Assembly (NCBI RefSeq): GCF_023065955.2 | Contig: NW_026622985.1 | Span: forward strand, 73,831,931 to 73,895,930 | Source of the DNA: Ursus arctos | Lineage: Eukaryota > Chordata > Mammalia > Carnivora > Ursidae | DNA length: 64,000 nt | Direction: 5' to 3' | Shown here: one piece after another, positions 1 to 18,210 of the stretch | How the letters are laid out: every line of letters begins with the position of its first letter | Numbering within the stretch: the stretch's first letter is position 1 | The notes under the pieces: model-generated | What the model was told of the DNA's origin: nothing | The model's input: the letters and a program-made list of their open reading frames with translations, nothing else | Database searches by the model: none | Made by a program: the position numbers and the translations under genes

Positions 1-169
1 ACATGCAGCTACTTTGATTTTCCTAAACCCCTGTATCTCTCCCTGTAGACCACAGTATAGACTCCCAACGATCTTACTGGCTGCCCAGAGATACCCTAGG
101 AGGGATTGCCTCTCCGCACCATAATGAAAGGAAACTGTCGGAAAACCCGTAGTGACAGTTCAGTTTAAA

Positions 170-392
170 AGCTGATCTTAGGGGCGCCTGGGTGGCGCAG
201 TCGTTGAGCGTCTGCCTTCGGCTCAGGGCGTGATCCCAGCATTCTGGGATCGAGCCCCACATCAGGCTCCTCCATTAGGAGTCTGCTCTCCCTCTTCCAC
301 TCCCCCTGCTTGTGTTCCTTCTCTCGCTGGCTGTCTCTGTCAAATAAATAAATAAAATCTTAAAAAAAAAAAAAAAAAAGCAGCTGATCTTA
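170..392 (+). mobile_element. CAN-SINE (tRNA-Lys-derived), plus orientation, with TSD
   Basis: A full-length carnivore SINE runs from about 181 to 381. It has the tRNA-like head with A/B-box sequence, a pyrimidine-rich middle (ctccctcttccactccccct), a (TAAA)n stretch and a poly-A tail. It is flanked by an 11-bp direct repeat, agctgatctta, at 170-180 and 382-392. The identical duplication and long A-tail indicate a fairly young insertion. It lies in the CPED1 intron that enters the window from the left. Confidence 0.95.
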
Positions 393-407
393 AAGGTCTT
401 TTACCGG

Positions 408-796
408 TGTTAAGAGCTGAAATGTGTTCTCACCCATCCAAATTCACAAGTTGAGGTCCTAACTCCCAATACGTCAGAATGAGACTGTCTGTGCAGGTAG
501 GGCCTTTAAAGATGTAATGAAGGTGAAATCAGGTCTTATGGGTGGGCTCTAATCCAGTGAGACTGGTGTCCTCACAAGAAAGAGATTAGGACACAGATGC
601 ACATAGAGGAAATCCCATGTGAAGACCACAGAGGGAAGGTGGCCATCTACAAGACAAGGAGAGAGGCCCTCAGAAGAGATCAACCATGCAAATACCTTGA
701 TTATGGACCCCAGAATCGTGAAAAAATGAATTTCTGTTGCATAAGCCACCCAGTCTGTGGTCCTCTGTCATGGCAGCCCCAGCAAACTGATACAAA
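408..796 (+). mobile_element. MaLR (MLT1-like) solo LTR
   Basis: The sequence reads like a mammalian-apparent LTR retrotransposon LTR in sense orientation. It begins tgttaagagctgaaatgtgt, passes through 'gtggccatctacaagacaag', and ends with 'ataagccacccagtctgtgg' and 'agcaaactgatacaa'. No internal gag/pol-like sequence flanks it, so it is a solo LTR. Assignment to MLT1 is from recalled consensus, and the subfamily is not determined. It sits directly downstream of the SINE at 181-381. Confidence 0.8.
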
Positions 797-1774
797 GGGA
801 GCTGGGTAATTACTAGTATCTGAAATTAAGAGCTTTCCGGATTATTCAAGCTTCCCTTTTAAAAATCAGAAATCTAGATGAGAAAAACAAATTGTTATAC
901 AGGTTAAATCCAGTAAGAAGAATTTCAAGTGATTTCACAAATTATTTTATCATACTGGAATGTTATCACCCCAGATGGAACTTGACTGAGAGGATCAGTG
1001 ACTGGGGCCTTGACATCTTAAATTATTCAGTTTAGCTTGAGGATGCTTCTGGTGTTTGATCTGAGGGCAAATCGGAGATGCTTGGGGATTTCTTCACACA
1101 GCTAACTGAATACACTTACCATGGAAAGAATGAAATTTACAGATTCTCACTCACTTTGCTGTGCATGGACAAATCCGGCAGTCCTAAGAAATGACAACAA
1201 TGACTGCTGTTAAAATCAGAGAAGAACAGGTGCATGACTAACAGAAGGAGAAATGCAACACTGAGAGAGAAAACTGAAGGATGAAATAAACGACATTAAA
1301 AAGGATTGTCTCTAACAAAAGTCCCTTTGACTTTCAGTTCAATAAATATTTTTAAAGTGTATGCATGGTGGTATGGGGGAAATTAGAATTTAGAAATTAA
1401 CCCCGACTCTGACCTCAAATATTTCTTGATGTGATATAAGAAAAAAGACACAGACACAAAGAGCCACAATGTCATGTAGTCTTTGATAAAATCTGTAATG
1501 GAAATTAAAAATGTAATGAAATCACAGAGGACAGAGAAGGTCATTGGACAAGCCGGGGCATTGGACAAGACCCACTGGGAGAGACGTTTGTTTCTTTGGG
1601 GTCTGGAGATTGTGTAGCGTTTACACAGGTGGGGTTGCCAAGGGAGGAGCTTGTGAGGCAGGGGGATTAGCACAAGGGAAACGGAAACCAGATGTTGTGG
1701 AGTGCAAATCATGTTCAGCAAAAAAGTAGGAATCTGACCTGCTTACACGAGGGGAAGCATTGAGAGGATGGGGC
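797..1774. other. CPED1 intron, unique sequence
   Basis: AT-rich intronic sequence without a recognisable coding exon, RNA gene or repeat. The ORFs on either strand are short, lack splice-site context and look like chance. Confidence 0.5.
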
Positions 1775-1925
1775 CATTGACGCTGCACTTGGAGTCAAAG
1801 GGCCTAGGTTTGAGTCCTGTGTTCCCCATTTACTAGATTTATGACCTCAATCTCTTTGAGCCTCAAATTCCTCATCTGTGAAATGGAAATAATGACTCAA
1901 ACCTCACAATTATGATTAGAAGTGA
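1775..1925 (+). repeat. MIR element
   Basis: A tRNA-derived ancient SINE core is readable in sense. It has 'ggagtcaaagggcctaggtt', then 'gagcctcaaattcctcatct' and 'gtgaaatggaaataatgact', which match the MIR order. It is degenerate and has no visible TSD. Confidence 0.75.
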
Positions 1926-2264
1926 GTGCCCTGTGTGAAATCTCCACCTAGCAGAATCTGATATGCAATAAGAATTCTGCAAATGTTGGCTGAACCCAGT
2001 CACATGGGCTTGATTCTATGGAAAATGAAGAGCCAATAAGGTTTTTGAGCATGAACGTGAGAAGACCAGAAGTAGGCATTGGGAAATTTATCCCAGTAAT
2101 GCTGTGTGTATAGCATGAATTCAAGGGCAGCCATTCCCACAGCTTTGAGGTGATAGGAGCCTGAGGCAGAGCTGCTTTGGAGGGGCGGTGCTGTGAAGGA
2201 GGTGATGGTAGGAGTCTTCCAGGACAAATGGTGCTGGGGTCTGCTCCCTGGGACATAGACGGCT

Positions 2265-2400
2265 CTTCAGAGACTCAGGCTCCAGTCCTGTGGCTCTTTT
2301 CTCAATAGCATGACTTCTATTGAGCTGTCTAACCTCTGGATTCCCAGTTTTCTCATCTATGAAATGAAGAGGTTGGAAAACTCTCTACATATTCTTATAG
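2265..2400 (+). repeat. Probable MIR remnant
   Basis: A second MIR-like stretch contains 'gagctgtctaacctctggat' followed by 'ttctcatctatgaaatgaag', the conserved MIR core and tail. It ends about 350 bp before the first CPED1 exon of the window. Confidence 0.5.
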
Positions 2401-2751
2401 CACCAAAATACCTCATGCCTATTTGAATCAAAAAAATCCGTTAAGCTCGTTAGATGGGAAAGCAAACTGCCTAAGGGAGGTGGAGAAACTGAAGATAACA
2501 TAAAGCAAAGAGCTTTAAACATGAGTGAGCAGATCAGTGGCTGATAGCATTATGAGGAATATGGAAGAGAGGAAAATGAACAGGTTTGGGGGAGAATATG
2601 ATGAATGTCATTTCTAACAGCTGAAAGGGCTTTCCTTCAAAGAATTAGACTTGTGGCTTTACGAGCATTCAACCAATGACTTCCTTCGTATTGTCTGTCA
2701 TACCATGTAAACTTCCAGATTTGAAAGCAAATACTTTTCTTTAATTCATAG

Positions 2752-3081
<330 letters not shown>

Positions 3082-3181
3082 TAATATGGCTGAAAATGAG
3101 TTGGAAATGACAAGGAGGTCCGGTCATCAGGATGCTAGATGTGGTTCAGTGAAATGTGAGGCACTGCTGAGAAAATGTTGA

Positions 3182-3331
<150 letters not shown>

Positions 3332-3574
3332 TAAGTTTCTGCAACAAGAATTGTCGTTAGTATTCTAAGTTAAAAAGAAAAGTCACCCTTGAGGTGACTA
3401 AATTTTATCCAAGATTTTATGGAAATCGCAGTTGTATTTAGAACTACATACTTGAAGTCCAATTTAAAATGTTTCAAAATACTTTTTGTATCCAATCACA
3501 AGAGAGCTCTTCAGTATCCACATCTATGTTTACTACAGGTAAAAACACACCCACTGACACATAAAACTTTGTCC

Positions 3575-3593
3575 ACACACACACACACACACA
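3575..3593. repeat. (CA)n microsatellite
   Basis: A short CA repeat (about 9-10 units) in the 415-bp CPED1 intron between the exons ending at 3330 and starting at 3746. Confidence 0.8.
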
Positions 3594-3734
3594 CCCTTAA
3601 ATATACCGAACCTATAAAATGGGAATTTAGTCTTATATGCCAATTATCACATCCTAAAAGAATTCCATTGTATTTGTTTATGTAGGCACAAACACTGAGA
3701 AAAGTAATCAAAGTTTATGACCTCAGAATTCTGA

Positions 3735-5389
<1,655 letters not shown>

Positions 5390-5735
5390 TGCTCCCTCTT
5401 CATGGAACCCACTCTCCCACCACCTGTTCACCTGAACAACTTCCAATTACCCTCCAAGCATTAGCTCACCACTGGGCAGACTTAATTGACACACTAGACT
5501 CGATTGGCTGCTCCTGATGGGAGCTCCTCTAAGAGCATCTTGTGTCTTGTTTATGTCCCTCAACAGATACAATCCTTGGTTTTCTGTCTCCCCTGCTAGA
5601 CTAATTTCTGTGAGAGCAAGTACTGAGGAGGGAGGGCTGCATTGCTCAGTCTGGTACCCCAAGTGCAAAATGCAATTCTCAGCACATAGTAGACTTGCAA
5701 AAAATATCTCACGCAAAAATGAATGAGTGATGCTT
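5390..5735 (+). repeat. L2 LINE 3' end remnant
   Basis: The degenerate sequence follows the L2 3'-end order: 'ttccaattaccctccaagca', 'gtctcccctgctagactaat', 'ttctgtgagagcaagtactg', 'agcacatagtagacttgcaa', then 'aaaaatgaatgagtga'. It is ancient and non-coding. Confidence 0.65.
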
Positions 5736-6645
5736 CATATGATTTGGCTCCTACCCAGATCACCCCTTTAAGACGGAAACATTCATTCACCTGGGCCACA
5801 GGGAGTGTGGCCCAGTGAGGACTCCCACCTGACTCTTGGCAGGAATTGCCTTTTGCTGCCCAGGCCCGACTTGCTGGTCTAGGAGTACCAAGATTCAGCC
5901 CCCTTTCCTTAATTTGGGCCATCTTGGAGGGACCAGACGGACTCTAGAACTCCCACTGGGACCCACAAAAGCCTCTCTTAGAACTACATCACTTCTTTAT
6001 AGGTGTTGATCCCCAAAACACTCTCCTGTTAGCCCCCCTGCATGCAAATTCCCATCTCCGGAGTCTGTTTCCCAGAGAACCAACCTTTCTCTAGAAAACT
6101 CTTTTTAGAAACTGCTTACTGTAAAGTTCCATATACCTTTTGTAATTAGACATACTAAAGGTGAGAAAATACTTGTAACTGGACAAGAAGTCTGCAAACA
6201 ATATTGAGCATCATTGTTCACATGATGGCATCAACTAAATTCGCATATGTTCCTTCCCTCTAGATTTCTTCCTTAGGAATTTTTCTATTCACTACTTTTA
6301 TTTTGGGGGGAACACTCTTCTCTAGATGTCACCTAAAGGTGGGCATGCTAGCACAGTGGAGAAGACAGAAAATCAGACATGGCTGCACCGCTCCTTGTAC
6401 CTTGCAGTTGGGTCAACAAGGGCAAGTGATTTGTTTTTGCAACTGGGAAATGAAAAGCATTTTTATCTTTTAGAAAGGCAAGAGCAGGTCCCTCCGTCAG
6501 TTTGGGTTCTGCAGGAAGCAGACAGCAGACAGAATTAGCAGAGGAAGGGGATGTATTAGGGAGAAGGTCTGGAAAGGGGAAGGGGGAGGTGCTGAGTAGG
6601 CAGGAAGAGTTTCAGGCCCAACACTTGAGGCCTATCACTCCGTCT

Positions 6646-6872
6646 TGCACCAAATATTTTTTTTTTTTTAAAGATTTTATTTATTTATTTGACAGAGAGA
6701 GACAGCCAGCGAGAGAGGGAACACAAGCAGAGGGAGTGGGAGAGGAAGAAGCAGGCTCCCAGCAGAGGAGCCTGATGTGGGGCTCGATCCCGGAACGCCA
6801 GGATCACGCCCTGAGCCAAAGGCAGCCGCTTAACCGCTGTGCCACCCAGGCGCCCCTGCACCAAATATTTTT
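6646..6872 (-). mobile_element. CAN-SINE, minus orientation, with TSD
   Basis: A complete SINE in reverse: a poly-T run and 'aaagattttatttatttatt' at the left, the tRNA-like head ending 'gccacccaggcgcccc' at 6856. A target duplication of about 16 bp, tgcaccaaatattttt, flanks it at about 6646-6661 and 6857-6872. The 136-codon plus-strand ORF at 6502-6912 simply reads through this element and is not a gene. Confidence 0.95.
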
Positions 6873-7329
6873 GGAGGGTCTACTGTATATTGGGCACTGT
6901 GGTTGCCTGTAATTGTCTGACATAAAGGGAGCGGGAGAAGGATGGATGACGTAGGAAGAGTCTCAGACAACAGGTCAGTCTGAGAAAGTCCTAGCCAAGC
7001 TGATGAGGAATCCCAGAGCTAGAGTAGTTAGTGGAGGGGTCCCCCCTCTCAACAGTGCCCCTGACTTAGACTTTCTGCCAAGCACCATCGTGGCTTTGGA
7101 CATGGTTGGGGAGAAAGGGAAGAATACGATCCAGAGAAGCAGCAGCTGGAGGCTTCAGTCAGTTCTGCTGTTCCCTGAAGCTCACTCCCCTACTCTGCTG
7201 CCCCACCTCCATCCAACAGGCAAACCTCTCTCTGGCTGGAACCCTTCCTGAAGGCTGCCCCTGCTCAGCTACTCCCCCTGCCCTACCAGCCCAGAGGCTA
7301 GTATATTTACATCCAATAAAGGTCTTAGT

Positions 7330-7480
7330 AAATGTTTACAAATCTGTTTCTCCTATTAGAATGCAATGTCTTAGGAGCAGGGGCCATGATTTGTTTAACC
7401 TCTATTGCTGTCCCTTAGCACAGAGCTAAGCACAAAACAGATACTAATTAATATTCAATGACTAAATGAATAAGAATCCA
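7330..7480 (+). repeat. L2/MIR 3'-end remnant
   Basis: The order 'tgtcttaggagcaggggcca', 'agcacagagctaagcacaaa' and 'aatgactaaatgaataagaa' is the typical degenerate 3' end of an L2-class element in sense orientation. Confidence 0.6.
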
Positions 7481-7789
7481 AGTAGATGGAGATAGCCTTT
7501 GTGATTTTTAAATTTTGACTTTTAAAGTGAGAATTTTAAATATTTTACTGGATCTTTGTGGGAAATAAACCTAATTACTTTTCATAGAAGGATAAGGTCC
7601 AAACTGTGTGTCATTCTAGATATTTATGTATTGCCGTTTTATATATACATAAATGTTTGTCTTTATATTTTGAGTAAAAAACTGATAAAGTCTTTATATA
7701 AGAAAGTCATGTAAAATTAATTCTTTTTCTTGCAGTGGTGCCAATCTGTAAAAACGATATTTACATGATTTCTACCTGAGTTATTAAAT

Positions 7790-8014
7790 CATAAAACAAT
7801 CCTTTTATTTTTTTAAAGATTTTTTAAATTTATTTATGAGATAGAGACAGCCAGTGAGAGAGGGAACACAAGCAGGGGGAGCGGGAGAGGAAGAAGCAGT
7901 CTCACATCAGAGGAGCCTGATGTGGGGCTCGATCCCATAACGCCGGGATCACGCCCTGAGCCGAAGGCAGACGCTTAACCACTGTGCCACCCAGCCGCCC
8001 CATAAAACAATCCT
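7790..8014 (-). mobile_element. CAN-SINE, minus orientation, close to a CPED1 splice acceptor
   Basis: A reverse-oriented SINE at about 7804-8000 is flanked by the 14-bp duplication cataaaacaatcct at 7790-7803 and 8001-8014. The tRNA head is slightly degraded (gccacccagccgcccc). The insertion ends 79 bp before the CPED1 exon at 8080 and so lies next to its branch-point and polypyrimidine region. The T-rich left end of a reversed SINE resembles a polypyrimidine tract. Confidence 0.95.
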
Positions 8015-8037
8015 CTTAAGATTCTCATTCTGATTGA

Positions 8038-11904
<3,867 letters not shown>

Positions 11905-13060
11905 ATCAGGGCCTGGGAAAGGTGGGCTACGGCCAGATCATGCTAAGAGCTTAGGCTTTATCCTATAGGTGGTGGAGAGCCAGTGAAAGGTTTTATGGAG
12001 AAGGGAGATGGTCACATCTTTGTTTCAAATAGGTAAGTCTGATAATATTGAGGGAGAAAGACAGAAAGAGGACTGAGTCTGGGAGAGAAGTTAGGAGACG
12101 TTTTCAGAAGTCAGGTGAGAGATAATAAAAGCTTGCCCAAACCAGGACAGAGACTGCAAGCACAAGGGAGGAGACAAATACAAGCCCTATGTTAAAAGTA
12201 AAATCTGTAGATCTTATCTGCAGCATGCGGGTGTAGAAAGAATCAAAGACGACTCCTAACTTGGGCGATGGATTAGAGCTGAACCAGAAATTGAGTCAGG
12301 GAATGACTGAGAAGGGACCGGCTCAGAGGAAAGACGATGATTCCGTTTCGAACATGTTGTGTTGGAGATGCCCGTGGGGCATCCAGGTGGAGATATCTCA
12401 CAGGCAGTTGGCTCTACGAGTCTGAAGCTCGAGGGGCAGGGTGCGGCTAGAGATAAAAGATTGGAAGTCATCCAAAAACAGGCAACAGTTGCAACAATGA
12501 AAATAGATCATCCAGAGAAAGTGAGTAGAGTTAGAGGAGCCGAGGAAGGAGCTCTTGGAGTTTGCAGAAATAGGAGCATTTGAATTTAGAGAATAAACTG
12601 ATAAAGGAAAACTCTAGTAGAGCGGGGTGCCGTGGAAAGCCAAAAAGTGAAAATTTGTAAGGAGAGATCAAAACAGCATTACTGCTGTCAACTGTAATGG
12701 ATAGATTTATTAAGATAAGGATTTTTAAATAGTCATTGATTTGGCATTGAGAAGGCCCTTTCTGATCATTAACAGTAATTCCTGTAAAATATTGGGGGCA
12801 TGAATTAAACTACAATAGATTGAAGAGGTATAAGAAATGAGAAAAGAAGGCTGGTAAAGCTTTTCAACAAGTGAAAACGAGAAAGAAAGATACTGGATTT
12901 AGAAAAGAAAGTGGTCTAGGGGCAGTTTATAGGAGAAACTACTTTTCATGTTCATGGGCAGAAAGGGAATAATCAAGACTAATGGATACATAAGGAATAC
13001 AGGAGGGCATAAGAGGAAGGTCTTTGATAATGTGGGGAAGAGCAAGTCAAGGAGGCTGGA
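11905..13060 (+). repeat. Ancient interspersed repeat, unclassified
   Basis: About 1.1 kb resembles a purine-rich ancient mammalian interspersed repeat: 'agagccagtgaaaggtttta', 'agatggtcacatctttgttt', then 'gtggggcatccaggtggaga' and 'aggcagttggctctacgagt', then 'ggtgccgtggaaagccaaaa'. The order matches copies I recall from other mammalian genomes, but I cannot name the family. The open frames inside are short and non-coding. Confidence 0.5.
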
Positions 13061-16000
13061 AATAGTTGGTAGGGTTCTGGTAAATGAACGAGGTTGGTTG
13101 CGGGTCTTCTTCTCTACCATTTACTTGCCCTAGACTTCTGCAATATTTTCATCTCAGAAGTTTCACTTTCAACGACTCAAATTCATTCTTCATGTCCCCG
13201 CCAGGGTGTTTCTGTGGTCCCAATCCAATGTTGTCATTCAATACCTTTCAGTGGCCCTATCACTAAAGAGGAGTTACAGAAGCTTTCACTGCCTACCAGT
13301 CCTAAAACCCTTTTGGGGGAAAGTGATTCTAGACAGTTTTTTTCTGTGCAAAAAATAATTAATGCTCAGTCCATTATCTGCAAGAATTCTAGCTTTTTCT
13401 GCCAGATGATTAGATTACAAATCGTTGACTGCTGAGAATGAATTCATGAGCCCCCAGGGAGCCCAGCCTTTTCTGGGATGGTTTGGTAGAAGTTCCTGTT
13501 CCAAAGGAAGCAGCCTTTGTTGAATGGTGGTAACACCAATTACACCAGGGTCTCTCTCTTAAAAAGGATAATTAAATGACGAGAGTGTCAGTCCCTCTAT
13601 GCTAACTAGTATGATGACCCCAGGAGGCAGCTGTACACGGCAGCCTCTGAAGTACTGACACCTAGGATGTCAGCATGCCTAAGAAAGAGATGTTGATCCA
13701 TAAGTATTTCATGTTTTTTGCAATAAACCCTCATTTCGGGGGGTTTTAATACGAAGGTTTAAGAATCAAGCTAGGATGGACTCTTAACTGCCTTGATTAG
13801 CATTCCCTACTTTACGTTTTGGTGTTCTAGCCTAGTGAAAACAGGAGCTGTGGTTTGGGAAACTCTGTATACTCCTCTACTGTAAAGATTCTCAAATAAT
13901 ATTAGTATTTTAAATGATCCAAAAAGCCCTCATGGCAAAAAAACTGTTTAGCTTCATTTGACCCAGTTTTTCCCAAACATTTTTGACCACAGAACCACTT
14001 TCCTTTCTTTTAATAACAGCTATTAACACCTCACTAAACACACTTTGGAAAAACTAGCATAGAGGATAAGGTCAAAAATCATGCATGGAGTACAGATTAA
14101 ATGTGGCAGAATGACCACAAGCATTTATCTTCTCTTCCACTTGAAACTCCACCAAAAGACTTTAAAGACATGAAGCTATTCACCACTGCTCCCCACTAAA
14201 AAAAAGACAGAATAAGAAATAACTCATAACAGACAAGAAATCTGAATTCATTCTAAGGAGTTTAACTTAGCCTACAAAGGAATTACAGTGTAAAATGAGA
14301 GAGAGGAGAATCGCCAATTGGAGGTGAAGCACACTTGCCCGCAGATCCTCTGAATGGTCCAGGCCTGAAGGAAGTGGGTGTAGAAGAAGGCAAGGCTGAG
14401 ACACAGGTCAGAAAATGATTGCTTCAAAGTCTGGATGCAAAATTGGTGGAACCCTCACCCCACCACGTGCAGCCAAGAACGTATGTCCGTATATAAGATT
14501 TCTTTTAAAACTGAACATCAAAAATTGGACTCAGAAACAAAGGTAGAGAAAAGAACAAATTAATCTAGAGGCTGAAATCAGAAAAATGAAAGTGAAAGCT
14601 GGCACCTAAACGGCGGAGCCCTTCTCCCCAGACCCTCTGGAATACCAGCAGACCAACAGACGGGCATGCACCCTCAGACAAGCAGCTAGAGGGCTCTTCT
14701 GACAAGAGATTGAGTGGCCCTGTGGAAGCTCTCCTTCCAAAGGCCCCAGTAGTGCTGAGTGAATCCCTACAGTGAAGCCAGCAGTTGGAATGTTGGTCCA
14801 TACAAATTGTTTCTAAGGGACATTTCCGTGCCATATGCTTAAATCACACCTAAGTTCCAGAGATAGATGGAAACAAATACCTGTGAGTGAAGGTCAAAAC
14901 AGAGTCCAAGACCCAAGATGCACATTGAAATAGAGCAGGGTAGGAACTTAGCCTGTAATCCATTGGACTAATGAAGATCATTCAAATAATATCAGGAATT
15001 CAGTGACATGAATATCCAGCCACTTAGAAAACTGAGTTTAAAACGGGAGTTAGTCCCTGGAGAACTGCAGAGGGGTACAAGAGAGAACCAACAGTTCCAC
15101 TGGAATTGGTAAACTACTGGTCCACAGCTCCTTATAATCAATCTCCCCACCTCAGAGCAGAATGTGTTCCCAGAGCCGGAAACTGAGGTCTGTCTAAGGG
15201 GCAGGAGTTAAAAAGGCTCAGCTGTCAGAGTGAGAAGGCTTGGAGATTTGGAGGTAGGGGAAGAGACTGAGACATTGCAAATCTGGAAATACCCAAAGCA
15301 AAAAACAATTCCTCATTCCTAAAGAAAACTTTAGTCTTGTCTTCTAATCCTCAGCATCTTTGACCCATTCAGAAGTTGGACTCCCTTCAATCAAAACATA
15401 GCTTATTTCATGTGGCCATGATTAAATATTGGGGTGGGGGTAGATGAAAAATATCATTATTATCTGTAAAAATTGCATGATTTCCTGAAATGGAACGATG
15501 AATTATAAGGACTGGCTTCTAGCTATTGTTTGTTGCTTTATTTTTATTCCATTTCTGTGAATTCTTGGGCTGCTTTTTCAGCTGGTTGTAAATTTGGTGA
15601 CTGGATCTTGGATTGAACGTCATGTCTGCAGAATGACTATACCAAACAAAAAGTACTTCAATCTTATACATTTATCTTAAAAGACCACACTAGCACATTT
15701 TGGTCAATGTCAGGTTTTCCAACCTTGGAAAGCCATTACCTTCATTCCTCTTCCCATCCCATCCATGTCCGTGAAACACGTTTATAACCAGGACATCCCC
15801 TTGAATCCAGTCTAGAGAGATTTTGGAACACTTGCACCACTGAAAATTGTTTTCTATTTTGTTCTGTGGATCTGGAACCACATCAGAAGTTCCTTGGGTG
15901 TTATTCAGGTTAAGATCAGTTTTAGGAAAGGTATTTGCTTCTAATATGCCTGACACTCTTCCAATTCACCAAGCTTTCCCTTTTTGTACTGACTTTTTTG

Positions 16001-17889
16001 AAAATTCCCAGTTACTTTATATGTAGCAGTTAATTGACATGGTAATATACTCATTCTGATTAATATTTATGTGAAATCAATTTTGAATGTTCAAGTTACA
16101 TGCATTTAATGGTAAAAATTGCAATGTGTGTTTTATTGTGTAATTTATAACAGTTTTTCATTTGTTTGTCTAGTCCTACAATAGCCAGTGGACAAAACCA
16201 GCCAAGTTGATTTGTAGCCATTTGTATGCCTTCTAAATGCCTGTGTGCCCAAGTCTTTAATTATGCGGAGATGTGGCAAGATCTATAATCATAAAATGGG
16301 AGGTCTCTTAGCATATAAGAAACCTATGAAAAAGTACAAGTTGCTTCTGCCAAAGCACAGAATTTCAGTTCTTATTACCCTGAGTCACAAAACAGGTGAT
16401 CACCGACATCTTCTATGTTACCATGACAGCACTCGATTCCAGCACCAGAATTACTCCTAAGTTTCTATAGTTAATATATTGAAACTATATTATTGTTTTG
16501 AAACACTGTAAACTTGGAAGTCTATTCCTATATGTAACTTAATCTAACTGTGAACACTGCCGTGAGAAAAATAATTTTTGTTATTACACTTACACTTGTG
16601 ATTATAGAACAATGGTGATCCAACCAGGTTCTCACACTTAATGAAGACCAATCGTCTTTCATTCTTGTTTCCTAAGTTTAAATATAATTTGACACAGTGA
16701 ACTCAAAAAAAGAAAATAAACAGCAACACACACACACAAAGCTGAAGACAAACAGTTAATTCGGATTATTTTCAAGTGTCAAAAGAATTGTCATTTAACA
16801 TTCACGTTTGGAGTAATGTAAACATTTGCCAGACCACACAGGTATGTATCATTTAATCATATGTAATAGTTCCTTATCCCTCTGGGTAGACATGTCTCAT
16901 TTCAGTGCTTGAGTCAGATGCACGCACATTTAAAGAAGCATTTGGCAGCATCGAACAGTTAGAATGTGTCTCTATTTGAGATGAAGACCATACAGAAACA
17001 TCTAGGGTCTTGTCTTCAGTTCAAGGCCTAACTCTTTCACTGATGTTTTCCAATAGGTCACTTTTGTTGTTTGCTCTTATTCTTACTACTATGCCCCAGA
17101 GGTAACCTAACATTTGTATTGCTAACATCTCTCTTTCAAAGCCACATTCCACTTGACAGTTTAGTTGGATTTTAATAATCCCAAATGGTCCTCTGATTTT
17201 TGGGAAGGACCCAAATGGGCACATTTCCGCACAAGAGATCAAAGGAAAGAAGCAATTAGCTCTTTATGGTACAGGTATCAAACATCTTTCACTTGCATAA
17301 TATTTCCAAGCCTAAAAATTGTAGCTAAGTCCTTTTCCTTCACTTTAGAGCCCGTCAGAGTAGGTAAAATAAAGTAATATTTTGAAACGGAGATAGCGGT
17401 TTGACAGCAATGCCAGATACTGAATTTATCAAATAAGTTCAAAGAAATAATAGCTCTGTGAACAGATGACCATGCCCACCATAAATTGGCACTGAGTAAT
17501 GTACGGAGGAACTATTCGTTACACGGAAACAACATGGTGCCTGACCTTGGGGAGTTAGTCTCAGGCAATGTCTTTGAAGCCATTTCATTCTTGTGCTTAC
17601 TTCAAGTATCTTAGACATGTGTCTTTATATAGCCCCCTTGAGGGTGGGGACCATGTCTGAATTACTCCATGTGTTTCCTTGTAGAGAACTCTGAAGATTC
17701 AAAGTTGGATATTATGTAGAAAAAACTAAATCATTGGGTCATCAATAACTCATTTTAATTTTATAAGGTACGGCATCATTTTGTTTCTCTTCTGCTGCTT
17801 TTCTATTGTAAAAAGATTACATGAACTCTTATTAACTGTAAAAACGTAAAAATAAGTATATATAATAAAAACAAAAAATCCCTGCCTTT
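13061..17889. other. CPED1 last intron, middle part
   Basis: Mostly unique, AT-rich intronic sequence. A fragment at about 13965-14060 resembles a hAT-type DNA transposon end (degenerate). The segment 17600-17690 resembles an L2 3' end ('cccttgagggtggggaccat'). No exon or RNA gene was recognised. Confidence 0.45.
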
Positions 17890-17995
17890 AGGGGTGCCTG
17901 GCTCAGTCAATGGAGCAGGCTTCTCTTGATCTCAGAGTCGTGGGTTCAAGCCCCACATTGGGTGCAGAGATTACTTAAAATCTTTAAAAAAGCCT
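17890..17995 (+). repeat. Short old tRNA-derived CAN-SINE
   Basis: An older, shorter SINE type: 'ggggtgcctggctcagtcaa' head, 'gtgggttcaagccccacatt' B-box-like segment, 'gattacttaaaatcttt' tail. It lies immediately upstream of a second SINE in the same orientation. Confidence 0.8.
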
Positions 17996-18210
17996 GGGTG
18001 GCTCAGTCAGTTAAGCGTCTGGCTCTTGATTTCTGCTCAGGTCATGATCTCAGGGTTGTGAGATCGAGCCCTGCGTTGGGCTCCATGCTGGGTGTGGAGC
18101 CTGCTTAAGATTCTGTCTCTCCCTCTCCCTCTGCCCCTCCCCACCCTCACACACATGTGTGCTCCCTCTCTCAGTCTCTCTCTCAAAAACAAAAAAAGAG
18201 AGAGAGAGAA
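17996..18210 (+). repeat. CAN-SINE, older subfamily
   Basis: A second SINE in tandem with the preceding one: 'gcctgggtggctcagtcagt', 'gtcatgatctcagggttgtg', 'gagatcgagccctgcgttgg', then a (CT)n-rich tail and short A/GA-rich end. The head lacks its first few bases, consistent with insertion into or recombination with the neighbouring copy's A-rich tail. It diverges more from the young type than the copies with perfect TSDs. Confidence 0.85.

Noticed and set aside
6502..6912. 136-codon plus-strand ORF
   Set aside because: It reads straight through a reverse CAN-SINE with a perfect TSD.
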